Positions 31,645 through 43,427 of a DNA stretch of 64,000 nt are shown here, piece by piece. The stretch is from the NCBI RefSeq assembly GCF_002079055.1, contig NC_047502.1:434001-498000 (forward strand). Reading direction: 5' to 3'. A program made the position numbers and the translations under genes. A model generated the notes under the pieces. The model ran no database searches. It was not told the origin of the DNA and saw only the letters and a list, made by a program, of their open reading frames with translations. Source of the DNA: Saccharomyces paradoxus. Taxonomy: Eukaryota; Ascomycota; Saccharomycetes; Saccharomycetales; Saccharomycetaceae. Numbering within the stretch: position 1 is the first letter of the stretch; every line of letters begins with the position of its first letter.

Positions 31645-34113
31645 TTATCTCTTTGATTTATTTTTCTTTTTGAATAAGCCAAATCTCTTCTTTTTACCGC
31701 CAGTTTTTTCCTCGTTATCACCATTATCGGTAGTAGGCGAAGCCATATCCGCCATTTGGCTTGATGAAGATAAGGTTGGGGTGCTTGGGGCTGAGACAGA
31801 GCCGGTAGGAGGAGGTGCCATATTTTTAGGATCATTTATATCCACAGTGCTGCTGGTGTTATTTGTAAACTGCATTGCATTATGAACTACCGAGCTAGTA
31901 GAAATATCTGGGTTGCTACTACTGTTATTAACTTTGTTGTTATTATTTGCTACTTCTATCATGGTACTCGAGCTAAATTGCCTTTGAGTGGGAACGTGGT
32001 TGTTTAAATTGGAAGGAGGAACTTGGTTAAAGGCATTGTTTGGTTTGGCAGCATGAGGCATATTCAGCTTGTTTTTGGATTGTTGTGATCTCAATCTATT
32101 CTGGTTTACGATGCTATGTGTTGGCATTGAGCTTAAACGAGTTTGACTTGAATTGTTTTGTGGTCTTCCAAAATCACTCATATTTATACTGGAGGGATTA
32201 CCAATATTAGGCATATTGCTATTCCTATTCTTCCTACTTGTGGGTTTGATAGAGTGTGAGTGATAAGGTTGTACTTGTACGGATTGCTGTGGCTGCTGCA
32301 GAGGTAAGGAAGGAGGTTGTTGCGGATCATATGCAGCCATATTTGAAGAAATTGGGTCTACGAAATTTCCGGCAGATGCAGGTTGAGGAATAGGTCCATT
32401 AGTGCCGTGCATTCCTCTACTATTAGAGCGAATGTTTGCAGACTGTTGCAATTGAGGGAAAGAGGGTTTTCTTGGAACTGAGTTATTGTTATTGGTAAAC
32501 CTTTGTTGCTGTAATGCTCTTTTCTGGAACTCCAATTCACGCTCTTGTAGCTCTAATTCCTTTCTACGGAGTTGTAATTCGCGCTCTTGCAGTAATTTGT
32601 CATTGGACCCATTATTCTCTGCAAAAGTTTGTGAATGTGAGGATAGTGGAGAATTGATCTGTGGTTGAGAGCTTACAGCAGCTGGTGGAGATTTCACTGG
32701 AGAGTCGCCGTAGTTTACACTATATAATGCCATGTCTTCGATATCCCTCAAATTTGGAGTTCCTGTTGCCTTATATTCATTTGTATTAGATTGGTCTATT
32801 GCTTCAGTTGGGGTTATGACTTCATCTGACGCTTGAGTCTGAGTCTGGATTTGAGCTTGAGCTTGAGCCTGGGCCTTTAAAGTAACTTGATGCTTCTCCT
32901 TTAGTTCGTTAGTTTCCAATTCATGTTGCTTGGCCTGCATAACTAACTCTTGTCTTAGTTTACCAATTTGACTCTGTAAGGTGGAAATTTGATTCTGCAA
33001 AGTTAATTCATTTTTCTGTGATTTTTGCAAGCTTTGTAAAACTTGGGTTTTTTCATCCGACCTGATAAACCATTTGGATTTACCATTATTCAATCTTTCA
33101 AATTGGGACAAGACAGAGTATAAGAATTCTAAGTACGGAGTCTTGATACCAAAGTCATCGGCTAATAAAATAGTTTGTAACAGCAGGATATCGATATTTA
33201 AAGGCGTTGTTTGATGAATGAAATGATAAACCAATGCAGGTGGCTTATTGGTTGATTGATAAGAATCCTTCCATAGAGATAAAAGGGCGTTTTCATTATC
33301 ATAACTACTGTTTAATCTCGCACCCATTGTCTTTGCTACGGTGATGATTTCAGTGACCAGCCCTGATATTAAAGGTTTGGCAATGATCTGCTGGTCCAAA
33401 TCACTCGGGTTTTCTTGTTCAAACATGATTAGCAACGGATCGAAACAAATTCTGGATATTGCCAGCTTCCATTGTTGTGATAAAAATTCAATCGATGAAA
33501 AATTACACAAATTGATTTTTATATTGGAAAACAATTTGGCAAATAGTTTTTCAAATGTGGTTAATAATGTTATAACGCCCGATTGGTATTTCTCAGTGTT
33601 GGACTTACTTTCACCGAGGTATATAGTATTCTCGTTTGCAGTACTACGAAAGTGCTTAAACTGGTTTGGACCAATTTGACGAATATCCAAATCAGTTAAA
33701 ATACTGAAAACGTTTACATGCGGAGAATCCATTGATAATTTAACAAATGGTTCCAATTGGATGAAGCCGCTGCTTTCTAAGAAAATTTTAGTGTTTGAAT
33801 CGATTATGGAAGTCAATTTGGACGCCAACGAAGACAATTCCTGTAAAGACTGAGCACTCATAATGATAATGTCAAAAATGGCTCCGCTGGATTTGGAGTT
33901 CAAAGCTTCAGTCAAGTGCTCGATGGAAGTGAAATGATTTTCCAATTCGAACTGGTCTTTGCCGTAGTATTCAGTTTCGATTTCAAATTGACATGATTTT
34001 GAATCGTTGACGTGGTAAAGGTCTATATTCTTGGCTAGTTGAAACCTTGAAGTGTAGAACAAGATATTCGGGTTGTTCCCAATAGCTAAAACTCGAAGTG
34101 AGGAAGACGACAT
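31645..34113 (-). CDS. SVL3: Svl3, bud-neck and growth-site protein
   Basis: The product is 822 residues from ATG 34113 (MSSSSLRVLAIGNN); S. cerevisiae Svl3 is 825 as I recall. Svl3 and its paralogue Pam1 localise to bud tips and the bud neck and affect vacuole uptake and polarised growth; the mechanism is unclear. The N-terminal about 380 residues form a folded domain that starts like a Rossmann/6-phosphogluconate-type unit (VLAIGNNPNILFYTSRFQLA). A coiled coil with Gln/Ala repeats follows (about 385-460), then a second one rich in Glu/Leu/Arg (LLQERELQLRRKELELQ). The Asn/Ser/Pro-rich tail ends in a very basic patch (KKKRFGLFKKKNKSKR) suited to membrane binding. Confidence 0.95.
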   Translation of the reverse strand: MSSSSLRVLAIGNNPNILFYTSRFQLAKNIDLYHVNDSKSCQFEIETEYYGKDQFELENHFTSIEHLTEALNSKSSGAIFDIIIMSAQSLQELSSLASKLTSIIDSNTKIFLESSGFIQLEPFVKLSMDSPHVNVFSILTDLDIRQIGPNQFKHFRSTANENTIYLGESKSNTEKYQSGVITLLTTFEKLFAKLFSNIKINLCNFSSIEFLSQQWKLAISRICFDPLLIMFEQENPSDLDQQIIAKPLISGLVTEIITVAKTMGARLNSSYDNENALLSLWKDSYQSTNKPPALVYHFIHQTTPLNIDILLLQTILLADDFGIKTPYLEFLYSVLSQFERLNNGKSKWFIRSDEKTQVLQSLQKSQKNELTLQNQISTLQSQIGKLRQELVMQAKQHELETNELKEKHQVTLKAQAQAQAQIQTQTQASDEVITPTEAIDQSNTNEYKATGTPNLRDIEDMALYSVNYGDSPVKSPPAAVSSQPQINSPLSSHSQTFAENNGSNDKLLQERELQLRRKELELQERELEFQKRALQQQRFTNNNNSVPRKPSFPQLQQSANIRSNSRGMHGTNGPIPQPASAGNFVDPISSNMAAYDPQQPPSLPLQQPQQSVQVQPYHSHSIKPTSRKNRNSNMPNIGNPSSINMSDFGRPQNNSSQTRLSSMPTHSIVNQNRLRSQQSKNKLNMPHAAKPNNAFNQVPPSNLNNHVPTQRQFSSSTMIEVANNNNKVNNSSSNPDISTSSVVHNAMQFTNNTSSTVDINDPKNMAPPPTGSVSAPSTPTLSSSSQMADMASPTTDNGDNEEKTGGKKKRFGLFKKKNKSKR

Positions 34114-34765
34114 AACTGGAGCGTTTGTGAAGGCAGACAAAGCGAATGAACGAAACTGATCGTGGTGGTAAGCTTCAGACTGTTGCAGTTGTGTGTGTGT
34201 GATGAAAATGAAAATAAAAAGATAAAAAGGAAGAAAAACCAGGGAACGGACTGGCAACTATTTTTCCCCTTTCTGTTTATTCTTGGTTTTGCTTGCTTTG
34301 TTCTGATCAAGCACCAAAAATAGCTGAGTTGCTACGAACAAGAAGGCCAAGAATAAAAGTGTTCTTCTCACTAATTGACTGTTTAAAAATAAATAAACAA
34401 ACAGGTTCAGAGAAACAAGAATAAACAAACCGAACGCCAACGGAAAGAACCGACGTTGTGTTTGCGTTCACGTTTTGCTCTCCCACTTGACACAACACGA
34501 AGACCGAAAACAGCTTTGGATGCATACACCGATCGTTATTCGAGAGGTTTCCAGTTTCCTTTTTTTTTTCACTCGCGGTATAAACGAATGAAAAACATGA
34601 AAATTTTTCATGTTTTTCCGTTCCGGGGGACAAAGCCTGTCCGCTTTTACGGCAATAAGAGCCGTTTGTAAGACGATACTAAACTCATAACAGCTGTGTA
34701 GTATAATTATAGATAATTATTATCATTATATATACATGGCTATAGCTTTTAGCTAAGAAGCTGCA
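34114..34765. promoter_or_regulatory. SVL3 promoter and PHO85 3' flank
   Basis: This 652-bp gap lies between two minus-strand genes. Its main structure is a 27-bp near-perfect palindrome at 34591-34617. TA-rich sequence at 34705-34735 lies just beyond the PHO85 stop and probably forms its 3' end. Confidence 0.45.
34591..34617. repeat. Palindrome with 13-bp arms upstream of SVL3
   Basis: AAAAACATGAAAA (34591-34603) pairs perfectly with TTTTCATGTTTTT (34605-34617) around a single T. The centre contains TGAAAATTTTTC, close to the RRPE consensus on both strands. Confidence 0.85.
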
Positions 34766-35786
34766 TTATGAAGCGTGCTGGTAGTACTCTGCAAACCAAG
34801 GGTGATGCAGAGCCTGCTTGGCGCTTAGTCTCATATCCGGATTAAGTTGCAAGAGTCCATGTAAAAAGTCCATGAGATTCCCATCTAGCGGTTCCTTGGT
34901 ATGGGGTTGCAACACTTGACGTAGATCTCTTGGTGGTCGCTGCTGGATGTTGGGGTTGTATTTGGGTAATTTTGTTACGCTAGACCATAGGGACTCATTA
35001 GGAGTGCCCATGATATCGAAGATCAATTTCAGTTGTTCTTCGTCATTGGTGCCAGGGAATAAGGGCTTACCCGTTATCATTTCCGCAAGAATGCACCCAC
35101 ATGACCATATATCAATCGATGTGGAGTACGTCCTGGAACCCATTAGCACATCTGGAGCACGATACCACAATGTTACGACTTCGCTGGAAAATGTGTTGAC
35201 CGGGATACCAAACGCACGGGCCAGACCGAAATCACCCAGTTTCAACTGACCCCTCTTGTTGATTAATAGGTTTTGAGGTTTTAAATCACGGTGGAGGATC
35301 TTGTTTTCATGGCAAAAGGCTAGTCCTTGCAGTAGTTGCCATTGAAAGTATTTGACTAAGTTTAATTCGAGCCCTCTTGGTGTATTTCCTACGGTGCGTG
35401 AGTCCATGTATTTCTTTAAATCGTTGTCCATAAATTCAAAAACCAAAGTCAACTTGTTCTCTGTGTGAATAACATCATAAAGTCTAACAATGTTCTCATG
35501 TTTCAATTCTTTCATTAGGGAAATCTCACGAATGGCTGTAGAAGGTGTACCTTCCTCTGAATCCAGTTTCACTTCTTTCAGGGCAACGTACACTCCCGTG
35601 GTTTTGTTCAGCCCCTTATACACTGTAGCATACGTACCATTTCCAAGCTTTTCTAACTGCTTAAATCTGTTTATATGGCTCGAGTTCGTTTTTTTTCTCG
35701 TATACATGTTAGTACTCATCATTCCTAGCTTCTTACTCTCCGATTATACCTGCCTAGAAAACTACATACTGTGAAGAAGACGACAT
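34766..35786 (-). CDS. PHO85: Pho85, cyclin-dependent kinase (spliced)
   Basis: The CDS joins exon 1 (35786-35770, 17 nt) and exon 2 (35666-34766) across a 103-nt intron, giving 305 residues starting [16 protein letters not shown], the S. cerevisiae Pho85 length. Pho85 with ten cyclins controls phosphate signalling (Pho80; Pho4 phosphorylation), glycogen, polarity and cell-cycle entry. Kinase motifs: [15 protein letters not shown], the PSTAIRE-type helix as [29 protein letters not shown] and [10 protein letters not shown]. The T-loop has Ser-Ser (VNTFSSEVV) where Cdc28 has Thr, and Pho85 is known not to need activating phosphorylation. Reading through the intron from internal ATGs gives a 318-residue frame that lacks the true N-terminus. 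The VTC3 promoter in this window carries Pho4 sites. Confidence 0.97.
35667..35769 (-). other. PHO85: Intron of PHO85
   Basis: On the minus strand the intron begins GTATGT (35769-35764), has the branch-point box TACTAAC (35714-35708) and ends ACAG (35670-35667). It is 103 nt and interrupts the Gln codon 6 (CA|A). Unspliced RNA read from the exon 1 ATG stops after ten codons. Confidence 0.95.
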
Positions 35787-36289
35787 TGAGATTGCTAAAG
35801 TTTGCCCAGTTTACTGCGCTGGAGATCCTTACCAGCAATTTTCACTATATAATAAAACTGTATTCCCTTTGTTATCTTTCAATCAGAAAGTTACGGGCCC
35901 ACGAGTCTACGTGTATGGTGATTTGTACGGAAAATGAATCGCACACCGGATACAAGTAAAACATCTTAAATGGATGGAAGTAACGCTTATCCAGGTCTTC
36001 CTATCCCCTTCTTGCTATCAATCCATTTAACGTGTCTAGACGGGCGACGGCAATTCCTTTTTGCGTTTTTGCACCTTCTTCTTGTTGTTTTAATTTTGAT
36101 AGTGCACTCTCTTCACTTTTTTCCTCTTCATGGTTAAAATTTCATTTTTTGCACTTTGAAAAAACCCGATGACATTATTTCTTTGAAGAAAACCATATCA
36201 TTCAGAATGCAATTCCAACCACGCAAGATAGACAACGCATTTGGTCCGACTATATTGCTATCCTGTGAAATTTCTCCTTTGTTTCAAAA
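35787..36289. promoter_or_regulatory. Divergent PHO85/TRM44 promoter region
   Basis: This 503-bp gap lies between divergent starts. It contains T/C-rich tracts around 36045-36130 before TRM44. I saw no consensus TATA box or firm factor site. Confidence 0.35.
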
Positions 36290-37993
36290 ATGACTGGCGA
36301 CGGTAGTGCACATAATTCGAAAAACAATCAAAATCAACACAAAGATCGCTTCAAGTTTATTGTGAATGATAAAAGTATTCTAGGACCTCAATGGCTAAGC
36401 CTTTACCAAACGGATGGTAAAGTGACATTTGCGAAGTCCCACTTCGAGCAAGCAATGATGAATGTCATTAGAGAACCAAATATTAACTCTACTGTTATAT
36501 TAAGAGCGGATATTTTGAAAGAGATCAATCATGCTTCAGAGGCTGAGCCTGAGCCAAAATTTGACGAGTCCGTATTGAAAAAGTTTGAAATTGATAATAG
36601 CAATGATGGTGGTGAGGAAGATGTCAAGAAGATAAACATTGAAGATTTAAATATAAGGTCGTGTGAAACCACCGGGAATTTGAAACTGTTGCCCGTTCAT
36701 GAATTTGTGAGGAGGATCATTCCAAGGAATTTTTACAAAGATGCTATCATAAACCAAACGTGTTTAATCCTAAATAGCAAAGACCCTAATTTTCAGGAAA
36801 CCTCATTGATTATATATACGCCACACATTAACTCTGAGAGGGATTGTCCGTTTTATATTCCAAGAACGCAAAGTGTAGGCATTCTATTACACCAGTCAGT
36901 TCTTTCTGTACATTACATTCCCTTTCCCGAGGACAAAACTGCCTTTACAGATGAATCCGAGCGTGTTGTAAGAACTGCATATAGGTTATTGCAAACTGCT
37001 AACAAACACTCAAAAGGTGTCATGCAGGGTTATGAAAAGAGGGTCAACCACGATCAAGTGGTAAATAAAGTCAATTTCCAAAACACATATATTGTTTTGA
37101 AGAAAAAATACTCCAAATTCTTGGTGGAAAACTGGGCGGAATCGACTGACCCAAAAAAACACGTGTTTGAGGACATAGCTATTGCTGCTTTTTTGATTGA
37201 ACTATGGATTAAGGTGTATGGTCCAGACTTCCGTTCAAAAATGCAATTTAGAGATTTGGGATGCGGCAACGGTGCTCTTTGTTACATTTTGTTGAGTGAA
37301 AGTATAAAAGGACTCGGTATAGATGCAAGGAAACGTAAATCCTGGTCTATCTACCCGCCCGAAGTGCAATCATCGTTAAAGGAACAAGTTATAATACCTT
37401 CTATTCTTTTAAGGCCTCATCCTGCTTTGAAAAGACAAGTACCTCATTTAGAACATAACGGGAGATTTTTCCCAGTCAAAGTGACGCACGAAGTGATTGC
37501 CCCCGCAACCGTCGTATATTCAAGCGAAGACTTACTGAAATCCCCACAGGTCAATACAGCAGAGTTCCCACTAGATACTTTTATTATAGGTAATCACTCA
37601 GATGAGTTGACTTGCTGGATCCCATTATTGGGTCATCCGTATATGGTTATACCTTGTTGCTCCCATAATTTCTCTGGTCAAAGAGTCCGTTTTAACGTAA
37701 GGAAACGTTCATCTGGATCAAATGAAATCAAAAACCAAAATAACAGCAAAAGCACCTATTCTGGTTTAGTTGATCACGTTGAATATATTTCGTCTCGAGT
37801 AGGCTGGAAAGTAGAAAAAGAGATGTTGAGGATACCAAGCACAAGAAATGCCGCCATTATAGGTGTAGAAAATGGAACATTGAAGCATTTCCCAACACAA
37901 GCGGTTTATGATATGATTTGGGAAGATGGTGGAGCTGAGGGGTGGATTCAGAACACAATGACCTTATTGAAGAGAAATCCAAGAAACCATTAG
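36290..37993 (+). CDS. TRM44: Trm44, tRNA-Ser Um44 2'-O-methyltransferase
   Basis: The product is 567 residues, the S. cerevisiae Trm44 length. It methylates the 2'-OH of U44 in cytosolic tRNA-Ser, which keeps the tRNA stable when other modifications are missing. The AdoMet-binding Rossmann domain is shown by FRDLGCGNGALCYILL (motif I, about 320-336) followed by an acidic residue in GLGIDARKRKSW. HSDELTCWIPLL and the Cys-containing PCCSHNFSG fit the TRM44 family. The N-terminal third (about 1-135) is hydrophilic and variable. It precedes SUV3 in tandem with 264 bp between. Confidence 0.95.
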   Translation: MTGDGSAHNSKNNQNQHKDRFKFIVNDKSILGPQWLSLYQTDGKVTFAKSHFEQAMMNVIREPNINSTVILRADILKEINHASEAEPEPKFDESVLKKFEIDNSNDGGEEDVKKINIEDLNIRSCETTGNLKLLPVHEFVRRIIPRNFYKDAIINQTCLILNSKDPNFQETSLIIYTPHINSERDCPFYIPRTQSVGILLHQSVLSVHYIPFPEDKTAFTDESERVVRTAYRLLQTANKHSKGVMQGYEKRVNHDQVVNKVNFQNTYIVLKKKYSKFLVENWAESTDPKKHVFEDIAIAAFLIELWIKVYGPDFRSKMQFRDLGCGNGALCYILLSESIKGLGIDARKRKSWSIYPPEVQSSLKEQVIIPSILLRPHPALKRQVPHLEHNGRFFPVKVTHEVIAPATVVYSSEDLLKSPQVNTAEFPLDTFIIGNHSDELTCWIPLLGHPYMVIPCCSHNFSGQRVRFNVRKRSSGSNEIKNQNNSKSTYSGLVDHVEYISSRVGWKVEKEMLRIPSTRNAAIIGVENGTLKHFPTQAVYDMIWEDGGAEGWIQNTMTLLKRNPRNH

Positions 37994-38257
37994 AATGGGT
38001 GTGACCATCTATTTTTTGTATGCACTTTCATTTATAGACTAATCAGAATATCATACGTACATATAAAACTATACGATTTATCTAGTTTTTCGTTTTTACT
38101 TTTAAATTAGAGGTTACATTGTAAACTGTGCTAACAATTTCTTCGCCCGATGCATTGACAATGAACAAGCTAAAATGCTGAAACTTGGTATTTCAGAGAA
38201 ACAGGCTCAACTATGAAAAAAGCAAGAAAAATTTGAGTGTAGGTAGAGGATCTTAGT

Positions 38258-40471
38258 ATGACGCTTGTCAAATACAGCACGATTGCTTTCCCACTCCGAT
38301 CATTTCGGCTGTTTATATTCGTCAAGAAGGCACTTTACCACAACGAGCCGCATAGTATTGACCCTTTTCATGATAAAAATTGGATTGTCAAAAGACCTAA
38401 ATTCCTCAATTTACCCAAAAATGAACATTCAAAATTAGATATATTCCAGTTTAATTTCAATAAGTCCAAAAGCAATAATGTGTATCTACGGGATCCATTA
38501 TTCAGAGATAACCTTGACAAAGCGATGCAAATTATCTATAACGAAAAATTGTCGTCCTTGGATGCCAAACAAGTACCAATAAAGAATCTTGCTTGGTTAA
38601 AATTAAGGGATTCTATATACCAACAACTTGAAGATCCGAAGCAGCAAACCAAAAATTATGTACCTTCGATAAGCGAGATTATACATCCTTCATCTCCAGG
38701 TAATTTAATTTCACTGCTGATAAATTGCAATAAAATCGGCAATTCAGTCTGGAAATCTATTTTAAAAAATGGCCAAAGCAACAATATAAGCACACTAGAT
38801 AAATTTATTCACGTCCTCCAACAGACCTTCGACCATATGTACGAGCAGGAGATACTACCTATGATGACAAATACTGATGATACAGATGGTGCTCACAACG
38901 TCGACATAACGAATCCAGCGGAATGGTTTTCAGAGGCAAGGAAGATTAGAAGGCATATAATCATGCATATTGGGCCCACGAATTCAGGCAAGACCTATAG
39001 AGCGTTACAGAAATTGAAATCCGTGGACCGCGGATACTACGCAGGGCCGCTAAGATTACTAGCAAGGGAAGTATATGATAGGTTTCAGAGTGAAAAGGTC
39101 AGGTGCAATTTGCTGACTGGGGAGGAAGTTATTCGTGACTTGGACGATAAAGGAAATCCGGCAGGACTAACATCAGGTACAGTAGAAATGGTGCCAATAA
39201 ATCAAAAATTTGATGTTGTTGTTCTTGATGAGATTCAAATGATGTCTGATGCGGATCGTGGCTGGGCTTGGACAAATGCACTGTTGGGTGTAGTTTCCAA
39301 AGAGGTCCATCTTTGTGGTGAGAAGAGTGTTCTGCCTCTGGTTAAAAGCATAGTTAAAATGACTGGTGATAAACTAACAATCAATGAATATGAGAGATTA
39401 GGGAAGTTAAGTGTTGAAGACAAACCTGTCAAAGATGGCATCAAGGGTTTACGCAAGGGAGATTGCGTAGTTGCATTTTCTAAGAAGAAAATATTGGATC
39501 TCAAACTAAAGATAGAGAAGGACACCAACTTGAAAGTTGCCGTAATTTATGGTTCTTTACCTCCCGAAACACGTGTTCAACAAGCTGCCCTATTTAACAA
39601 TGGAGAATATGATATAATGGTAGCATCAGATGCTATCGGTATGGGTTTGAATCTGTCTATTGACAGAGTTGTATTTACAACAAACATGAAATATAATGGT
39701 GAAGAACTAATGGAAATGACTTCTTCTCAAATCAAACAAATAGGCGGTCGCGCAGGAAGATTCAAATCCAAGTCTACCTCCGGAGGTGTTCCTCAAGGTT
39801 TAATCACTAGTTTCGAATCAAAGGTTTTGAAAAGTGTAAGAAAAGCTATAGAGTCACCCATTGAATATTTAAAAACCGCAGTTACATGGCCTACAGATGA
39901 AATATGTGCTCAATTAATGACGCAATTTCCACCAGGTACGCCGACCAGTGACCTCTTACAAACTATTTCAGATGAGCTAGAGAGAAGTTCCGACAACTTG
40001 TTCACGTTATCTGATTTAAAGAGCAAACTGAAAGTTATCGGCCTATTCGAGCACATGGAAGATATTCCATTTTTCGACAAGCTGAAACTAAGTAATGCGC
40101 CCGTAAAGGACATGCCTATGGTCACAAAGGCGTTCACCAAGTTCTGTGAGACGATAGCAAAAAGGCACACAAGAGGACTATTGTCGTACCGATTACCCTT
40201 TAACCTACTGGACTACAATTGTATACCTAATGAGAGTTATTCACTAGAGGTTTATGAATCATTGTACAATATTATTACACTATACTTCTGGCTCAGTAAC
40301 AGGTACCCAAACTATTTCATCGACATGGAATCTGCCAAAGATTTGAAGTATTTCTGTGAAATGATTATTTTCGAGAAACTTGATCGATTGAAGAAGAATC
40401 CTTACGCACATAAGCCCTTTGGCTCCACAAGGGGCCAGTTCCCATCTTCGAGAGGAAGATTGCGTACATAA
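38258..40471 (+). CDS. SUV3: Suv3, mitochondrial RNA helicase of the degradosome
   Basis: The product is 737 residues, the S. cerevisiae Suv3 length. With the exoribonuclease Dss1 (Msu1) it forms the mitochondrial degradosome, which clears introns and aberrant RNA. It is an Ski2-like DExH ATPase: Walker A GPTNSGKT (about 238-245), VVLDEIQMMS (Walker B, DEIQ box), AFSKKKI/VIYGSLPPETR in the second RecA domain, and QIGGRAGR (motif VI). The N-terminus is basic and aromatic (MTLVKYSTIAFPLRSFRLFIFVKK), fitting a mitochondrial presequence. The C-terminus ends in a basic RG-containing tail (GQFPSSRGRLRT). Confidence 0.96.
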   Translation: MTLVKYSTIAFPLRSFRLFIFVKKALYHNEPHSIDPFHDKNWIVKRPKFLNLPKNEHSKLDIFQFNFNKSKSNNVYLRDPLFRDNLDKAMQIIYNEKLSSLDAKQVPIKNLAWLKLRDSIYQQLEDPKQQTKNYVPSISEIIHPSSPGNLISLLINCNKIGNSVWKSILKNGQSNNISTLDKFIHVLQQTFDHMYEQEILPMMTNTDDTDGAHNVDITNPAEWFSEARKIRRHIIMHIGPTNSGKTYRALQKLKSVDRGYYAGPLRLLAREVYDRFQSEKVRCNLLTGEEVIRDLDDKGNPAGLTSGTVEMVPINQKFDVVVLDEIQMMSDADRGWAWTNALLGVVSKEVHLCGEKSVLPLVKSIVKMTGDKLTINEYERLGKLSVEDKPVKDGIKGLRKGDCVVAFSKKKILDLKLKIEKDTNLKVAVIYGSLPPETRVQQAALFNNGEYDIMVASDAIGMGLNLSIDRVVFTTNMKYNGEELMEMTSSQIKQIGGRAGRFKSKSTSGGVPQGLITSFESKVLKSVRKAIESPIEYLKTAVTWPTDEICAQLMTQFPPGTPTSDLLQTISDELERSSDNLFTLSDLKSKLKVIGLFEHMEDIPFFDKLKLSNAPVKDMPMVTKAFTKFCETIAKRHTRGLLSYRLPFNLLDYNCIPNESYSLEVYESLYNIITLYFWLSNRYPNYFIDMESAKDLKYFCEMIIFEKLDRLKKNPYAHKPFGSTRGQFPSSRGRLRT

Positions 40472-42044
<1,573 letters not shown>

Positions 42045-42414
42045 TTGCGTTTCGCGATTTCTCATAATCTTTCCATAAAATACATAAATATATAAATGGC
42101 TTTATGTATAACAAGCATAATTTAAAGTTTTATTTGCAAATCTTTTCTTTTACAGTATTTGAACGGCAAAAAGTGCCTTTCGAGCCATTTTCTCCGCCTT
42201 AGCAGGCAGGCCGGGTGATAATTGCACAAGCTTACTAATTACTGACATTTGTGGTATCACGCGGTTGATCCATCTACAATTGTAGGACACTAATCAAGGT
42301 CAAATTGCCGTTCTCATTCTTCATTTTCAATTTATATAAAGTCGTTTCAAGTTCATTTTATCCCTTGAAGCAAGCATTAACTGCCTCAAAATTTGGTTGT
42401 GAGAAGAAGAGAAA
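42045..42414 (+). promoter_or_regulatory. SMA1: SMA1 promoter: MSE-like element and TATA box
   Basis: ATTTGTGG at 42247-42254 reads CCACAAAT on the minus strand, a match to the middle sporulation element core CRCAAAW bound by Ndt80, about 160 bp before SMA1. TATATAAA at 42333-42340 is a consensus TATA box 75 bp before the ATG. The first part of the gap is the ERG10 3' flank. Confidence 0.55.
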
Positions 42415-43155
42415 ATGACATGCACTAATGGTGATCCTGATAAACATCTCGAAATGGTGAGTGTAAAGCATTTGTTCCAGAATTCGATATCCAGGCATGA
42501 ATCTAGCGCTGGTAAACGATTTTCAAAATCCCTTGGTAGATTCTTCAAGCAGAATGCTGTTTCGAAAACTCATAGAACTGAAACGGGAAATCACAACATA
42601 GAGTTGAAAAAAAAAGATGGCGTTACTTTACTGCCTCCTGTCTCCGAATCATTATTACATAAAGTCAATTATTGGCTCGAAACTTTTTTTTCTCCCGCTA
42701 AGAAGATGCAAATCGAAGAAAATAAGATCGTTATTAATGAAAAAGAGATTCGAGATTCGGTTTCTTACTATCCTGATAAGAATGGAGGAAGTGTTGTGTT
42801 TTGTTGCTTGCCCGACCTTGTGTTATATTATAAGCCGCCAATAAAAGTAACAGGCAAGCAATGTCCAATAAAGAGAAGTCCTTGGGAATCGATGGAGATC
42901 CAATATCAAAAGTTTATGTATCCCTTGGAAAGGCTAGAGAGACAGTTTGAGGAAGTTCCTTTTAGGCCCTGGTATTTCGCAATGCGATTAAAGGAACTTT
43001 ATAGATGCTGTGAAAGGTCTTTTACTAACGCGGCAAATAGAGGTAAGGCAAGGTTATTGCGCGGGAAGCAAAGAACGAAAAAATCGTATCATGAAACTGT
43101 CAACTTAGTCTCAATGAAGATTTGCACTTATCCAAATGCACCATCACCTCGGTGA
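42415..43155 (+). CDS. SMA1: Sma1, prospore-membrane assembly protein
   Basis: The product is 246 residues (S. cerevisiae Sma1 is 245). It is a meiosis-specific protein of unknown biochemical function needed for prospore membrane assembly at sporulation. I see no known domain. The N-terminus is basic (GKRFSKSLGRFFKQNAVSK), the middle has a hydrophobic strand-rich part (SVVFCCLPDLVLYYKPP), and the C-terminal third is rich in Arg/Lys and aromatic residues (RPWYFAMRLKELYRCCERSF). The MSE-like promoter element agrees with mid-sporulation expression. It is convergent with SKS1 (272 bp apart). Confidence 0.93.
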   Translation: MTCTNGDPDKHLEMVSVKHLFQNSISRHESSAGKRFSKSLGRFFKQNAVSKTHRTETGNHNIELKKKDGVTLLPPVSESLLHKVNYWLETFFSPAKKMQIEENKIVINEKEIRDSVSYYPDKNGGSVVFCCLPDLVLYYKPPIKVTGKQCPIKRSPWESMEIQYQKFMYPLERLERQFEEVPFRPWYFAMRLKELYRCCERSFTNAANRGKARLLRGKQRTKKSYHETVNLVSMKICTYPNAPSPR

Positions 43156-43427
43156 GAAACTAAAAAAGTGGCTAAATTTGTCATTCTATCATTATTGTAA
43201 TTAGTTATGTAGGACATATATATCCGTATAGATCTCCTTTTGATCAAAAGAAGACATTGAAAAGTCGTAAGTTCGTAAAAAAAGTATGAAAATTATTCCA
43301 GCCAGCGCTTTTAGTCATCCCAGTAATGCACTAGAAAAAAAATTAAACCCCAAAGATAAAAGAAAGAAAAAGCTATTACCGAATTAGAACATAAAATAAT
43401 ACAGTGAAGTATAAAGATGAGACCTGC

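Noticed and set aside
34114-34257. 48-codon hydrophobic N-terminal extension of SVL3
   Set aside because: There is no ATG in the extension; the known Svl3 N-terminus starts at 34113.
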